From positions 1 to 55,721 of the forward strand of contig NZ_RCZP01000034.1 of the NCBI RefSeq assembly GCF_006438825.1: a stretch of DNA of 55,721 nucleotides. Reading direction: 5' to 3'. Both the position numbers and the translations under genes were made by a program. The stretch is from Muricoccus nepalensis (GTDB lineage Bacteria; Pseudomonadota; Alphaproteobacteria; Acetobacterales; Acetobacteraceae). A model generated the notes under the pieces. That model had not been told where the DNA came from and did not search any database. It was given only the letters and a program-made list of their open reading frames with translations. Of the stretch, positions 42,740-52,072 are shown in pieces (within the stretch, counting starts at the first letter, position 1; each line of letters begins with the position of its first letter).

Positions 42740-45079
42740 TCACGCCGCGATCGCCGCCGCGTCCTCCTCCGGCGTCGCCTCCGGCGCCTTCCGCCAGGGC
42801 GAGTTGATCTGGATGCCCTCCGCGTCGAAGCGCGCCTGGATGCGGCGGTAGAGCTCCCGCGCCACCGGGTTGCGCTGGGAGGGATCGGTCTTCATCCGCG
42901 CCCGCATCACCACGCCGGTCTCGAGCAGCTTGTCCACGCCCATCACGTCGATGTCGTCGCGCACCACCCCGCCCCAGCGCGGCTCCGCCCGCATCTCGGC
43001 CGAGATCTCCTTCAGCACGCGCACCACCCGGTCCGTGTCCTCGCCGTAGGCGAGCGAGAGCTCGACCACCGCAAAGGCGAAGTCGCGCGTCATGTTCGTC
43101 ACCGAGGTGACGGTGCTGAAGGGAATGATGTGCAGCGACCCGTCGAGCGCGCGCAGCCGGATGCTGCGGATCGAGAGCTGCTCCACCACCCCCGTCATCG
43201 TCGCGATCTGCACGGTGTCACCGACCGCGACCGCGTCCTCCAGCAGCAGGAACATGCCGGTGATGACGTCCTTCACCAGCGTCTGCGAGCCGAAGCCGAT
43301 GGCGACGCCGACCACGCCGGCGCCGGCGATCAGCGGCGCCACGTTCACCCCGATCTCGCTGAGGATGTTCAGCGCCACGAAGATCATGATGACGATCAGC
43401 AGCGCGGTGCGGAGCATCGGCAGCAGCGTGCGGATGCGGGCCGAGCGCGCGGCCTGGGTGTCGCGGGAAAGCTTCGTCAGCCGCCGCTGGATGGCCGCGT
43501 TCGCCACCTCCCACACCGTCACCGCCGCCAGCACCGTCAGCCCGATGGAAACCAGGCTGCCGATCAGCCGGGCGCCGAGCTGCCCGCGCCGGAACCAGGC
43601 GAAGGCGTCGATCCCCCAGGTCTCCAGCAGGAAGAGGAAGGCCACCAGCGTCACCACGGTCGAGACGACGCCCTTCAGCACCGGCAGGTAGCGGTTCGCC
43701 CGCCCCTCCAGCCCCGGGTAGCGCTTGGCCAGGTCCGGCGTGATGCGGAAGCCCCGGTGCAGCAGCCGCCGCAGCCCCTCGTCCACCAGCTTGGCGACGC
43801 CGAGCACGGCCAGCGTCACCGCGCTCGCCTTCAGCAGGCGGGGGAAGCCGTCCCGCACCTCCAGCGCCCAGACCCCCCAGAGCGCGAGGAGGTAGAGGAT
43901 GGCGAGCACGTGCCAGATCTCCGCCAGCCGGTCCCGCAGCGCCCGGAACATCCGGCGCGAGCGGTCGGGATGGTCCCCCGGCTTCAGGTCCGGCGCGCGC
44001 AGCTTGTCGGCCACCACGTGCCGGTTCTGCATGACCACGATGATGAGGAACAGCGACACGATGAGCAGCGAGAGCCGCGTGATCGCGTCGTAGACGGCCC
44101 AGGGCACGCCGAACAGCAGCCCGGCCTCCGCCACCGCCCAGCCCACCACCAGCACCGCCACGATGCGGCGCAGCCAGACCGTGATGTAGGCCGCCGTCTC
44201 GTCGTGCATCGGCACGAGCCGCAGGTGCGCGGAGTTGGGCGAGAACAGCATGCGGGACGCCAGCATCACCGCGCGGATGGCGATGTAGGCGTTGTTCGCC
44301 AGCAGCAGCACGAGCTCCGTCGTCGGCAGCGGCTGCACCGCGCGGATCAGCCCGTAGGAGATCACCGCGAAGGCGCCGACGGGCAGCAGGTCGAGCGCGA
44401 GCCGCGCGAGCACGAAGGGGAAGCGCCGCAGCCAGTTCCACACCGTCGCGCGGCCGGGCTTGGGCGCGTCCGGCGCCCGCGCGTCCAGCCGGTCCCGCCA
44501 GCGCGAGAGCCCCCGCCAGACGAGCCATTCCGCCAGCAGCCCGAGCCCGAAGAGCAGCACGAGCTTCCAGGAGGCATCCACCACCCGCGCCTGCGTCACC
44601 GGGTCCCGCGCGACGCCCGAGGCCCAGGAGACGATGTTCGGCAGGTCCGTCACCGCCTGCACGCCCGAGACGACCTGGTCCGACAGCAGCGCCAGCCGCT
44701 GCGAGGCCCCCATCATGAGCTGCGCGCCGAGCGTGTTGGGCGCGAGGATCCCGGCCTCGGCCGGCGCCTCCGCCGGGGCGGTCGGGGCGCCCGCGGCCGC
44801 CGGCGTGGGGGCCGCGGCCGTGCCGCCCCCCGCCTCCGCCGCGGCGGGCGCGGCCGCCGGGGCCCCCGCCGGCGCCGCGCGCGAGGCGGCCGAGAGGGCC
44901 TCGAGGTTCCGGATCAGCTCCCCCCGCCGGGCATCGTCCCGCAGCAGGCCGAGCAGCCGTTCCGCCTCCGCCGGGCTGGCCGCGGCCGGAGCAGGAACCG
45001 AGGCAGGCCGGGCCGGCGCCTGCGCGAGGGCCGGCCCGCCGAGGAGGAGGGCGAGCAGGATCAGGGAGGGGAAGCGCAT
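42740..45079 (-). CDS. Large MscS-family mechanosensitive ion channel
   Basis: This 779-residue protein starts with a signal peptide (MRFPSLILLALLLGGPALAQ), then a Pro/Ala-rich periplasmic part, about ten to eleven membrane helices and a C-terminal MscS core. The core shows the pore-lining helix and beta domain in LIAGAGVVGVAIGFGSQTLV, KDVITGMFLLLEDAVAVGD and the strand VEQLSIRSIRLRALDGSLHI. Such channels release solutes upon osmotic downshock. The architecture resembles MscM/YbiO-type proteins rather than minimal MscS. It is divergent from truB. Confidence 0.88.
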   Translation of the reverse strand: MRFPSLILLALLLGGPALAQAPARPASVPAPAAASPAEAERLLGLLRDDARRGELIRNLEALSAASRAAPAGAPAAAPAAAEAGGGTAAAPTPAAAGAPTAPAEAPAEAGILAPNTLGAQLMMGASQRLALLSDQVVSGVQAVTDLPNIVSWASGVARDPVTQARVVDASWKLVLLFGLGLLAEWLVWRGLSRWRDRLDARAPDAPKPGRATVWNWLRRFPFVLARLALDLLPVGAFAVISYGLIRAVQPLPTTELVLLLANNAYIAIRAVMLASRMLFSPNSAHLRLVPMHDETAAYITVWLRRIVAVLVVGWAVAEAGLLFGVPWAVYDAITRLSLLIVSLFLIIVVMQNRHVVADKLRAPDLKPGDHPDRSRRMFRALRDRLAEIWHVLAILYLLALWGVWALEVRDGFPRLLKASAVTLAVLGVAKLVDEGLRRLLHRGFRITPDLAKRYPGLEGRANRYLPVLKGVVSTVVTLVAFLFLLETWGIDAFAWFRRGQLGARLIGSLVSIGLTVLAAVTVWEVANAAIQRRLTKLSRDTQAARSARIRTLLPMLRTALLIVIMIFVALNILSEIGVNVAPLIAGAGVVGVAIGFGSQTLVKDVITGMFLLLEDAVAVGDTVQIATMTGVVEQLSIRSIRLRALDGSLHIIPFSTVTSVTNMTRDFAFAVVELSLAYGEDTDRVVRVLKEISAEMRAEPRWGGVVRDDIDVMGVDKLLETGVVMRARMKTDPSQRNPVARELYRRIQARFDAEGIQINSPWRKAPEATPEEDAAAIAA

Positions 45080-45306
45080 GGGCCGGGTTTGGACCCCAGC
45101 GCAACCACCGAGGTCAAGTTCCGTGACGTTACCGCGCCCCGGACAGGGCCCGCCCCCGGCCGGGCCGCCGCGCGCAACCCTCTCCCGCGCGCATCGCCGC
45201 GTGCGCCCGGCCGCGCCCGGTGCTAGAGGGCCGCCCTCCCCGGCCGGGGAGACAGGGTGGTGGCCGCGTTCGCGCCGGTCCGAATGACGGAAGGGGCAGG
45301 TCGCGC

Positions 45307-46392
45307 ATGACGGGCGGGGATGCGGCGAAGGACGGTGCGGGGAACGGCGGGCGCCACGGCTTCGCCCCGGGAAGCGGCGGTGATCGCGGCAAGGGCGGCG
45401 GCAAGGGCCCGAAGGGCGGCGGCCCCCGAGGGCCCAAGGGTGGCCCGCGCGGGCGCAACCGCGTCCCCAAGGGCCGCCCGCTGGACGGCTGGCTGATCAT
45501 CGACAAGCCCACGGGCATGGGCTCCACCGACGTCGTCACGAAGCTCAAGCGCGCCTTCGACGCCCAGAAGGTCGGCCACGGCGGCACGCTGGACCCGCTG
45601 GCCACCGGCCTGCTGCCCATCGCCTTCGGCGCCGCCACCAAGGCCGTGCCCTACGTGATGGACAGCACGAAGATCTACCGCTTCACGCTGCGCATGGGCG
45701 ACGAGCGCGATTCGGACGACGCCGACGGCCGCACCATCGCGACCTCCGCCTACCGCCCGACGAACGAGCAGATCGAGGCGGCCCTGCCCGCCTTCCGCGG
45801 CGACATCATGCAGGTCCCGCCCATCTACTCCGCCATCAAGGTCGCCGGCGAGCGCGCCTACGACCTCGCGCGGGAGGGCCAGGCGGTGGAGCTCGCCGCC
45901 CGCCCCGCGCGCGTTGATCGCTTCGAGCTGGTCGAGCGCCTGGACGACGACACCGCGGTCTTCCACGTCGAGAGCGGCAAGGGCGTCTACATGCGGAGTC
46001 TCGCCCGCGACCTCGCCCGCGCCGCCGGCACGGTGGGCCACATCGCCGCCCTCCGGCGGCTGCGGGTCGGCCCCTTCCGCGAGGAGCACGCGATTCCGCT
46101 GGACAGCCTCATCGTTACGGGGGATACCCCGCCCCCTTCCCCGGCGCTTCTGCTGCCGGTGACGACCGCGCTGGACGACATCCCGGCCCTGGCCGTCACC
46201 GACGCCGAAGCCGCCCGTCTCTCGTTCGGCCAGGAGATCTCCCTGGTGGAATTCATGGGCCGGGTTCCTCAGGCGGCCCGGCCCGATGGTGGCCTCGTTC
46301 GCGTGTTGGTGGGGGAGCGCCTGATGGGACTGTGCAGGCTCGGGGATGGATTGCTCCATCCCGAGCGTTGGCTCGCCCGCGGCGGATCCTGA
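45307..46392 (+). CDS. truB: tRNA pseudouridine-55 synthase TruB
   Basis: TruB makes pseudouridine 55 in the T loop of tRNAs. The 361-residue protein contains the catalytic Asp motif KVGHGGTLDPLATGLLPI and the segments GWLIIDKPTGMGST and GKGVYMRSLARDLA. An unusual 55-residue N-terminal extension rich in Gly, Lys and Arg (GKGGGKGPKGGGPRGPKGG) precedes the domain and may bind RNA. I took the ATG at 45307; an upstream in-frame start at 45220 is possible but not better. The gene precedes rpsO by 23 bp. Confidence 0.93.
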   Translation: MTGGDAAKDGAGNGGRHGFAPGSGGDRGKGGGKGPKGGGPRGPKGGPRGRNRVPKGRPLDGWLIIDKPTGMGSTDVVTKLKRAFDAQKVGHGGTLDPLATGLLPIAFGAATKAVPYVMDSTKIYRFTLRMGDERDSDDADGRTIATSAYRPTNEQIEAALPAFRGDIMQVPPIYSAIKVAGERAYDLAREGQAVELAARPARVDRFELVERLDDDTAVFHVESGKGVYMRSLARDLARAAGTVGHIAALRRLRVGPFREEHAIPLDSLIVTGDTPPPSPALLLPVTTALDDIPALAVTDAEAARLSFGQEISLVEFMGRVPQAARPDGGLVRVLVGERLMGLCRLGDGLLHPERWLARGGS

Positions 46393-46415
46393 AGCCCCGT
46401 ACCTAGGATATCCCG

Positions 46416-46688
46416 ATGTCGATGATCTCCCCCGAGCGCCGCACGGCGCTCATCAAGGAATACGCGACCGTCCCCGGCGACACCGGCTCGCCCGAGGTCC
46501 AGGTCGCCCTGCTCTCCGAGCGCATCACCTCGCTCACCGAGCACATGAAGGCCCACCCGAAGGACTTCCACTCGCGCCGCGGCCTCCTCGTGCTCGTCGG
46601 CCAGCGCCGCGGGCTGCTGGACTACGTCAAGCGCAAGAACCACCAGCGCTACGAGAGCCTCATCGGGCGCCTCGGCCTGCGCCGCTGA
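46416..46688 (+). CDS. rpsO: 30S ribosomal protein S15
   Basis: The 90-residue product is an unmistakable S15: [39 protein letters not shown] and [12 protein letters not shown]. It binds 16S rRNA early in small-subunit assembly. It is cotranscribed with truB, but pnp, its usual downstream neighbour, is missing; a strong terminator follows instead. Confidence 0.97.
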   Translation: MSMISPERRTALIKEYATVPGDTGSPEVQVALLSERITSLTEHMKAHPKDFHSRRGLLVLVGQRRGLLDYVKRKNHQRYESLIGRLGLRR

Positions 46689-46715
46689 GGCCACGCGCCG
46701 AATCGGACTGAAAGG

Positions 46716-46740
46716 GGGAGGGCGGTGCCCTCCCTTTTTT
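46716..46740 (+). terminator. Intrinsic terminator after rpsO
   Basis: An 8-bp stem, GGGAGGGC (46716-46723) with GCCCTCCC (46727-46734), closes a three-base loop and is followed by six T. It is the clearest intrinsic terminator in the window. Confidence 0.9.
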
Positions 46741-46797
46741 CATGCCCGGCTTTTCACGCCCGGCCGCTGCCCTGTTCGCCGCCCGGGTGCCGCCGCC

Positions 46798-47241
46798 TCA
46801 GCGCTGCGCCCGCCGCTGCGCCGCGACCGCCGCGGCCGGCGCCCCCACCCGCGTCGCCTGGTCGTCCCGCGCGCCCGTGATGTTCGCGCCACAGGTTCCG
46901 TTCTCCACCATCTGCCGGTAGCCCGAGGCCGTCGGCCCGCAGGCCCGGACGAGATCGTCCCGCGCCGAGCCCCGCGCGTCGAAGACGTCGCGCACGAACT
47001 TGTCCACCTCGGTGTTCGCCTGCGCCCGGTCCGCCGGCGCCTTGGGCGAGGCGGCGATGCAGGCCCGCCAGGCCGCCACCGCGTCGTCGCAGGTCGCGTT
47101 CCCCGTGGAGGGCGGCGTCACCGCGTTGGCGATCGCGCGCGAGCGAAGCTGGGCACCGCCCGGTGTCGGGCCCGTGCCCTGCGCCAGGACGCCGGGGGCG
47201 GCCAGCACCAGGGCGGCCAGGAGGGGGAGAGAGGGACGCAT
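46798..47241 (-). CDS. Small secreted protein of unknown function
   Basis: This 147-residue protein has a Sec signal (LPLLAALVLAAPGVLAQG) and four Cys in the mature part (TCDD, RACI, RACG, GTCG), which could form two disulfides. The mature region is helical and Ala-rich, ending in a basic Ala/Arg tail. I recognise no family. It is convergent with rpsO and divergent from sppA. Confidence 0.55.
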   Translation of the reverse strand: MRPSLPLLAALVLAAPGVLAQGTGPTPGGAQLRSRAIANAVTPPSTGNATCDDAVAAWRACIAASPKAPADRAQANTEVDKFVRDVFDARGSARDDLVRACGPTASGYRQMVENGTCGANITGARDDQATRVGAPAAAVAAQRRAQR

Positions 47242-47401
47242 CGGGGGGTTCCGTTGGCTTCGCCGGCGCGCGGGGCGGCTCGCGGGAAAGAGAGCGCATC
47301 CTAGGGCCGCGGCCCGCTCCCGTCACGCAACAATCCCCCCCGTCGAACCCCGGCCCGCAACGCCCCTGGCGCCCGTGCCCGAGGTCGCGCATACGCGGCG
47401 G

Positions 47402-48421
47402 ATGGCCGATCCCCTTCCCACCCCCGCCCCCGCCGCGTCCCCCGGCGGGCTGGAGGCGGACCTCCTGCTCGACCGCCGGCGCCTCAAGCGCAGCCGCGGC
47501 CTCTGGCGGGCGCTCGCGGTCCTCGTGGTGCTCGCCGCCGGCGCCCTCGCCTTCGCCGGCACGCGGGACGACACCCCCCCGGCCCTGGCCGGGCTCGGCC
47601 TCGGCGGCCCCCATCTCCTGCGCCTGACGGTCTCCGGCACCATCACCGACGACCGCCCCCTGCTGGAGGCGATCGACCGGGCGGCGAAGTCCGCCTCGGT
47701 CCGCGGCATGCTGCTCGCGGTGGACAGCCCCGGCGGCACCGTGGCCGGCGGCGAATCGCTGCACGCCGCCCTCACCCGCTTCCGCGACGCCGGCAAGCCC
47801 GTGGTCGCCCTCTTCGGCGGCACCGCGGCCTCGGCCGGCTACATGATCGCCATGCCCGCCGAGCGCATCCTGGCGCGGGAGAGCAGCGTCACCGGCTCGA
47901 TCGGCGTGCTGCTGCAGTCCTTCGACGCCCACGAAATCCTGGAGCGCCTCGGCGTCCGCGCCGAGACCATCGCCTCCGGCCCGCTGAAGGACCAGCCCAG
48001 CCCCTTCCGCCCGCTGAGCGAGGAGGGCCGCGCCGCCCTCACGGCCGTGGTGTCGGACCTGCACGCCATGTTCATCCGCATGGTCGCCGAGGGCCGCCGC
48101 CTGCCCGAGGACCGCGTCCGCGCCCTCGCCGACGGCCGCATCATGACCGGCCGCCAAGCCGTCGCCGCCGGCCTCGTGGACGCCATCGGCGGCGAGCCCG
48201 AGGCCCGCGCCCACCTCGCCGCCGCCCACAACATCCCGGCGGACATGCCGGTGCGCGACCTCCGCGCCCGCGACCTGCGCGAGCGGGCCTTCGGCGCGAC
48301 CTTCGGGGAGGCGCTCGGCGCCAGCCTGGCCACAGCGCTCGGCCAAGTCCTGAAAAGCGTGGTTTCAGAAGGACTTGGCGTTGACGGCGCCCGGGCGGTT
48401 TGGCAGCCTTCCGGCCGCTGA
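47402..48421 (+). CDS. sppA: Signal peptide peptidase SppA (S49 family)
   Basis: This 339-residue inner-membrane serine protease degrades cleaved signal peptides. One N-terminal helix (LWRALAVLVVLAAGALAFAG, about 34-53) anchors it. The Ser/Lys dyad is visible: S144 in GGTAASAGYMIAM and K196 in ASGPLKDQPSPF. VDSPGGTVAGGESLH is also conserved. The length is that of the short, single-domain type. The ATG at 47402 is preferred over longer in-frame readings. ihfB lies 45 bp downstream, a pairing common in alphaproteobacteria. Confidence 0.9.
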   Translation: MADPLPTPAPAASPGGLEADLLLDRRRLKRSRGLWRALAVLVVLAAGALAFAGTRDDTPPALAGLGLGGPHLLRLTVSGTITDDRPLLEAIDRAAKSASVRGMLLAVDSPGGTVAGGESLHAALTRFRDAGKPVVALFGGTAASAGYMIAMPAERILARESSVTGSIGVLLQSFDAHEILERLGVRAETIASGPLKDQPSPFRPLSEEGRAALTAVVSDLHAMFIRMVAEGRRLPEDRVRALADGRIMTGRQAVAAGLVDAIGGEPEARAHLAAAHNIPADMPVRDLRARDLRERAFGATFGEALGASLATALGQVLKSVVSEGLGVDGARAVWQPSGR

Positions 48422-48466
48422 GCCCCCGATCCGGGCCGGGAGAAACCGTGTGATGACCAGGCCTGG

Positions 48467-48787
48467 ATGACGAAGTCGGAACTCATCGCGGCGCTCGCGG
48501 CCGCCAACCCGCACCTGCGCCAGCCCGACGTGGAGCTGATCGTGGCGACGATCTTCGAGGAGATCACCGCCGCCCTCTCCCGCGGCGACCGCGTGGAGCT
48601 GCGCGGCTTCGGCGCCTTCTCCGCCAAGAAGCGCGACCCCCGCACCGGCCGCAACCCCCGCACCGGCGAGTCCGTTGCGGTCTCCGGCAAGGCCGTTCCC
48701 TACTTCAAGCCCGGCAAGGAGCTGCGCGAGCGGGTCAACGGCGGCCCCCTCCAGCAATCCCGCCGCACCGCCGCGGCGCGCGACTGA
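48467..48787 (+). CDS. ihfB: Integration host factor beta subunit
   Basis: This 106-residue HU/IHF-family DNA-bending protein starts [20 protein letters not shown] and has the DNA-intercalating ribbon [20 protein letters not shown], with [10 protein letters not shown] typical of the IHF beta chain rather than HU. It pairs with IhfA, which is encoded elsewhere. A 12-residue Gln/Arg/Ala tail is slightly longer than usual. Confidence 0.9.
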   Translation: MTKSELIAALAAANPHLRQPDVELIVATIFEEITAALSRGDRVELRGFGAFSAKKRDPRTGRNPRTGESVAVSGKAVPYFKPGKELRERVNGGPLQQSRRTAAARD

Positions 48788-48851
48788 CACCCGCCGACCG
48801 CGGCGGCCACCACCCGCCGCCAGCGGCGGCCCTCACCTTGGGAGAGACCCC

Positions 48852-49211
48852 ATGCTGCGCTGGCTGCTGATCCTGCCGCTCCTCGTCGTGCTGATCCTCT
48901 TCGCGCTGTCCAACCAGCAGCCGGCCGGGGTCTCCCTCTGGCCCTTCGACCTCACCTGGCAGGCGCCGCTCGCCACCGTGGTGCTTCTCTTCGCGGCCCT
49001 CGCCTTCCTCCTCGGCGCCCTCGTTTCCTGGGCGGCCGGCGGGCGGGGTCGCGCCCGGGCGCGGGCCCGCATCCGGGAGGGCGAGATCGCCCAGGCCGAG
49101 CTCAACACCCTCCGCGCCCGCGAGGCGCGCCGCGTGGAGGCCGAGACCGTCGCCCGCGACGAGGCCATGTATTCCGGCACCGGCAGCCGCGCCGTCCGCG
49201 TCGCCGGCTAG
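48852..49211 (+). CDS. LapA-domain (DUF1049) inner-membrane protein
   Basis: This 119-residue protein has two transmembrane helices (LLILPLLVVLILFALSNQQP and ATVVLLFAALAFLLGALVSW) and a basic, then coiled, cytoplasmic tail. This is the lipopolysaccharide assembly protein A (LapA) domain layout. It often follows ihfB, as here. The intergenic 48788-48851 includes a short GCCGCC-AGC-GGCGGC hairpin. The ATG at 48852 has GGAGAG upstream. Confidence 0.8.
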   Translation: MLRWLLILPLLVVLILFALSNQQPAGVSLWPFDLTWQAPLATVVLLFAALAFLLGALVSWAAGGRGRARARARIREGEIAQAELNTLRAREARRVEAETVARDEAMYSGTGSRAVRVAG

Positions 49212-49221
49212 GGGCCGCCCC

Positions 49222-50412
49222 ATGCCCGCCGTCCGGCTCGATCCCGCCCGCGTCCTTCCCGCCGACCACGCCCGCGCCGCCCTCGTCGGCCGCGCCTGGC
49301 GCCCCGAGCACGAGGGCCCCGCCGTCGTGGCCCTTCGCGGCGAGGACGTCATCGACGTCACCCCCCGCTTCCTCACCGTCTCCGCCCTCTGCGAGGAGGC
49401 CGACCCTGCCGCCGCCCTCGCCGCGGCGGATGGCGAGCGCGTCGGCACCCTCGCCGACCTCCTCGCCAACACGCCGCCCGACGCGCGTGACCCCGCCCGC
49501 CCCTGGCTGCTCGCCCCCCTGGACCTGCAGGCGATCAAGGCCGCCGGCGTCACCTTCGCCGTCTCCATGCTCGAGCGCGTCATCGAGGAGCGCGCCCGCG
49601 GCAACCCCGCCGCCGCCGCGGCCATCCGCGAGGAGGTGGTGCGCCTCGTTGGCGACGACCTCTCCCGCCTCCGCCCCGGATCGCCCGAGGCGATGCGGCT
49701 GAAGGAGGTCCTCGTCGCCCAGGGCGCCTGGAGCCAGTACCTGGAGGTCGGCATCGGCCCGGACGCCGAGATCTTCACCAAGGCGCCCCCCATGTCCGCC
49801 GTCGGCACCGGCATGGACGCGGGCCTGCACCCCGCCTCCTCCTGGAACAACCCGGAGCCGGAGGTGGCGCTCGCCGTCTCCTCGCGCGGCGCCATCGTCG
49901 GCGCGACGCTGGGCAACGACGTGAACCTTCGCGACGTGGAGGGGCGCTCCGCCCTGCTGCTGGGCAAGGCGAAGGACAACAACGCCGCCTGCGTCCTCGG
50001 CCCCTTCCTCCGCCTCTTCGACGGCGCCTTCACGCTCGACACCATCCGCCAGACGACCGTCACGCTGGTGGTGGAGGGCGACGACGGCTTCCGGATGGAG
50101 GGCTCCTCCTCCATCGCGCGGATCAGCCGCGACCCCGCCGACCTCGTCGGCCAGATGATCGGGCCGCACCATCAGTATCCGGACGGCGCCGTGCTCTTCC
50201 TCGGCACCATGTTCGCCCCCGTCGAGGACCGCGGCGCCCCCGGCAAGGGCTTCACCCACGCCCATGGCGACCGCGTGACCATCGCCGCGCCCGAGCTCGG
50301 CGCCCTGATCAACCGCATGCGCGCGACGAACGAGTGCGAGCCCTGGACCTTCGGCGCGGGCCAGCTCATGCGCGCCCTCGCCCGCCGCGGCCTGCTCGGC
50401 GCCGCGCGCTAG
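49222..50412 (+). CDS. Fumarylacetoacetate hydrolase (FAH) family protein
   Basis: This 396-residue protein has a FAH C-terminal domain with metal-binding segments NNPEPEVALAVSS and GATLGNDVNLRDVEGRSALL. The N-terminal domain is of the longer type seen in sugar-acid dehydratase-like FAH members. Members hydrolyse or dehydrate 2-oxo-type acids; the exact substrate is unclear. It follows the LapA-domain gene by 10 bp and may be cotranscribed with ihfB. It converges on the next gene with only 3 bp between stops. Confidence 0.8.
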   Translation: MPAVRLDPARVLPADHARAALVGRAWRPEHEGPAVVALRGEDVIDVTPRFLTVSALCEEADPAAALAAADGERVGTLADLLANTPPDARDPARPWLLAPLDLQAIKAAGVTFAVSMLERVIEERARGNPAAAAAIREEVVRLVGDDLSRLRPGSPEAMRLKEVLVAQGAWSQYLEVGIGPDAEIFTKAPPMSAVGTGMDAGLHPASSWNNPEPEVALAVSSRGAIVGATLGNDVNLRDVEGRSALLLGKAKDNNAACVLGPFLRLFDGAFTLDTIRQTTVTLVVEGDDGFRMEGSSSIARISRDPADLVGQMIGPHHQYPDGAVLFLGTMFAPVEDRGAPGKGFTHAHGDRVTIAAPELGALINRMRATNECEPWTFGAGQLMRALARRGLLGAAR

Positions 50413-50415
50413 CGA

Positions 50416-50919
50416 CTACCGGTAGGGTCCCCGCTCCGGGGACCCGCCGGCGTGCCGCCCGCCTTGCACCAGCCGGTCCGCGACGGCGCCGGCCGCGAAG
50501 GCGTAGACCCCCTTGTGGAGGAGGTCGACGACCTGCTCCCCCACCGGCCAGGTCCAGGGCGGCGCCCCCACGCCCGTCGCGTTCTCGAGCGACTGGTCGT
50601 TCAGCAGCCGCAGGTTGAGGAACAGGAAGGACCCCATCGGCCCCCGCAGCCCGCCCCTGGCCATCACCGCCCGCGCGACGCCGAGCGCAATTCCCTGCCC
50701 CCAGTGCATCGCCCAGTTCAGCCCGAGCCGCTCCCGGTCGGGACGGTGCGGCAGGCCCAGCACCCGCTCCAACGTGTGCGCGGGCACGTAGGAGTTCGGA
50801 CGCCCGGTGAGGGCCTGCTCGATCTTCTCCGCCGCCGTCATGGCGGCGACGCCGGCCAGCCCCGCGAGCAACCCCCGCAGCACCAGCCCGGCCGCGCCCT
50901 CGTCCTGTTCACCCGCCAT
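50416..50919 (-). CDS. Predicted membrane protein of unknown function
   Basis: This 167-residue product has a hydrophobic start (GLVLRGLLAGLAGVAAMTAA) and two or three more weakly hydrophobic segments, including GQGIALGVARAVMARGGLRG and LLHKGVYAFAAGAVADRLV. It may belong to the DUF1440 group, but I am not certain. The ATG at 50919 has GAGGGAAG upstream and is preferred over one ten codons earlier. It lies 87 bp after uvsE in the same orientation. Confidence 0.55.
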   Translation of the reverse strand: MAGEQDEGAAGLVLRGLLAGLAGVAAMTAAEKIEQALTGRPNSYVPAHTLERVLGLPHRPDRERLGLNWAMHWGQGIALGVARAVMARGGLRGPMGSFLFLNLRLLNDQSLENATGVGAPPWTWPVGEQVVDLLHKGVYAFAAGAVADRLVQGGRHAGGSPERGPYR

Positions 50920-51006
50920 GCCGCTTCCCTCGCGTTCTGTTCGTCGCAACGGACGTCCCGCGTTCCAAACACGCCCGGCGCGGCCGGGGTTTCGGCCGCG
51001 CCGCGC

Positions 51007-52032
51007 TCAGGCCATCACGGGAAAGCAGACCCCGGCGAACTCCGCGCTCGCCAGGTTCTTGTCCTTCGCCTCCACCTCGATGTCCCCCCAGGCGAGGTGC
51101 CGCGCGGCCCAGGCGGCGTGCGCGCGGTTCCACAGCCGTGTCGCGTGCGCGCGCAGGTCCCGCGCGGTGCAGCCCGCCGCGATCAGCGCGTCCCGGTCCG
51201 GCAGCACGTCGGGGTCCTGCCCCGGCGTCAGCTCCGGCCGCGGGGCGCTGACGTGCAGCACCGGCCGCGTGCCGCGCCAGGATTCGATCACGCGCGCGAC
51301 GCGCGGGTCCTCCGGCTGGATGTACTCCCCCGTCACCACCCAGTGGTGGTGCAGGTCGAGGACGATTGGCAGCGCGTCCGCCAGCGGCAGGAGGTCCTCC
51401 AGCCCGTAGGCGGTCTCCTCGTTCTCCACCGTCAGCAGCCCGCGCGCCTCGGCCGAGAGAAGCTTCAGCCCCTCCCGGAAGGCCTCGATCCCCGCCGCCC
51501 GCGCGCCCGCGTGGACGTTGATGTGCGCGCCATGGGGGTGCCATCCCCCGGCGTGGCCGAGCAGGCGCATCACCTCCGTGTGGTACTCGAGGTCCGCCAC
51601 CGCCGCCCGTTGCGTTCCCTCGCGCTCCGTCGCCAGCACCGTGTACTGCCCGGGGTGGAGCGAGAGCCGCACGCCGCCGCGCCGCGCGGCCTCCCCGGCC
51701 GGCGCCAGGCTCGTCTCCACCAGCCGCCGCAGCACGGGCTCGTCGTAGAGGGGGCGGATGGCCGGGTGGCTGTAGGCGGGCAGCACGTTGCTCGCCATCC
51801 GCATGGCCCGCTGCCCCGGCGGAAGCTGCGCGGTGCGCGAGACCTGCCCTAGCAGCGTCTCCCCGTTCACCCGCACGAGGCCGATGAGCTTGTCGATCGC
51901 GGCGGTCGGCTCCAGCCGCTGCAGCGCGGTCACGGTCGTGTCGCGCAGGTTCAGCGCGGCCTGCTCCTTCACGGGCAGGGAGGGGTCGAGCCAGTTGCAG
52001 ACCCAGGCGATGCGAGGCGTGTCCATGACCAC
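51007..52032 (-). CDS. uvsE: UV damage endonuclease UvsE
   Basis: UvsE (UVDE) nicks DNA 5' to UV photoproducts and starts an alternative excision repair. The 341-residue TIM-barrel enzyme keeps the metal-site segments RLSLHPGQYTVL, HINVHAGAR, LTVENEETAYGLEDL and VLDLHHHWVVTGEYI. The length is normal. In this position it follows the thioesterase gene by 40 bp, so it may share the infB-rbfA transcript. Confidence 0.92.
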   Translation of the reverse strand: MVMDTPRIAWVCNWLDPSLPVKEQAALNLRDTTVTALQRLEPTAAIDKLIGLVRVNGETLLGQVSRTAQLPPGQRAMRMASNVLPAYSHPAIRPLYDEPVLRRLVETSLAPAGEAARRGGVRLSLHPGQYTVLATEREGTQRAAVADLEYHTEVMRLLGHAGGWHPHGAHINVHAGARAAGIEAFREGLKLLSAEARGLLTVENEETAYGLEDLLPLADALPIVLDLHHHWVVTGEYIQPEDPRVARVIESWRGTRPVLHVSAPRPELTPGQDPDVLPDRDALIAAGCTARDLRAHATRLWNRAHAAWAARHLAWGDIEVEAKDKNLASAEFAGVCFPVMA

Positions 52033-52072
52033 CCCAACGGGGGACGAGAGGGGAAGGTTTGCCCCCCGCCGG

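Noticed and set aside
40496-45226. Very long plus-strand frame (1576 codons) opposite cydAB and the MscS gene
   Set aside because: It is antisense to three strongly supported genes, is rich in Arg, His, Gln and Pro as expected for a shadow of GC-rich codons, and has no domain.
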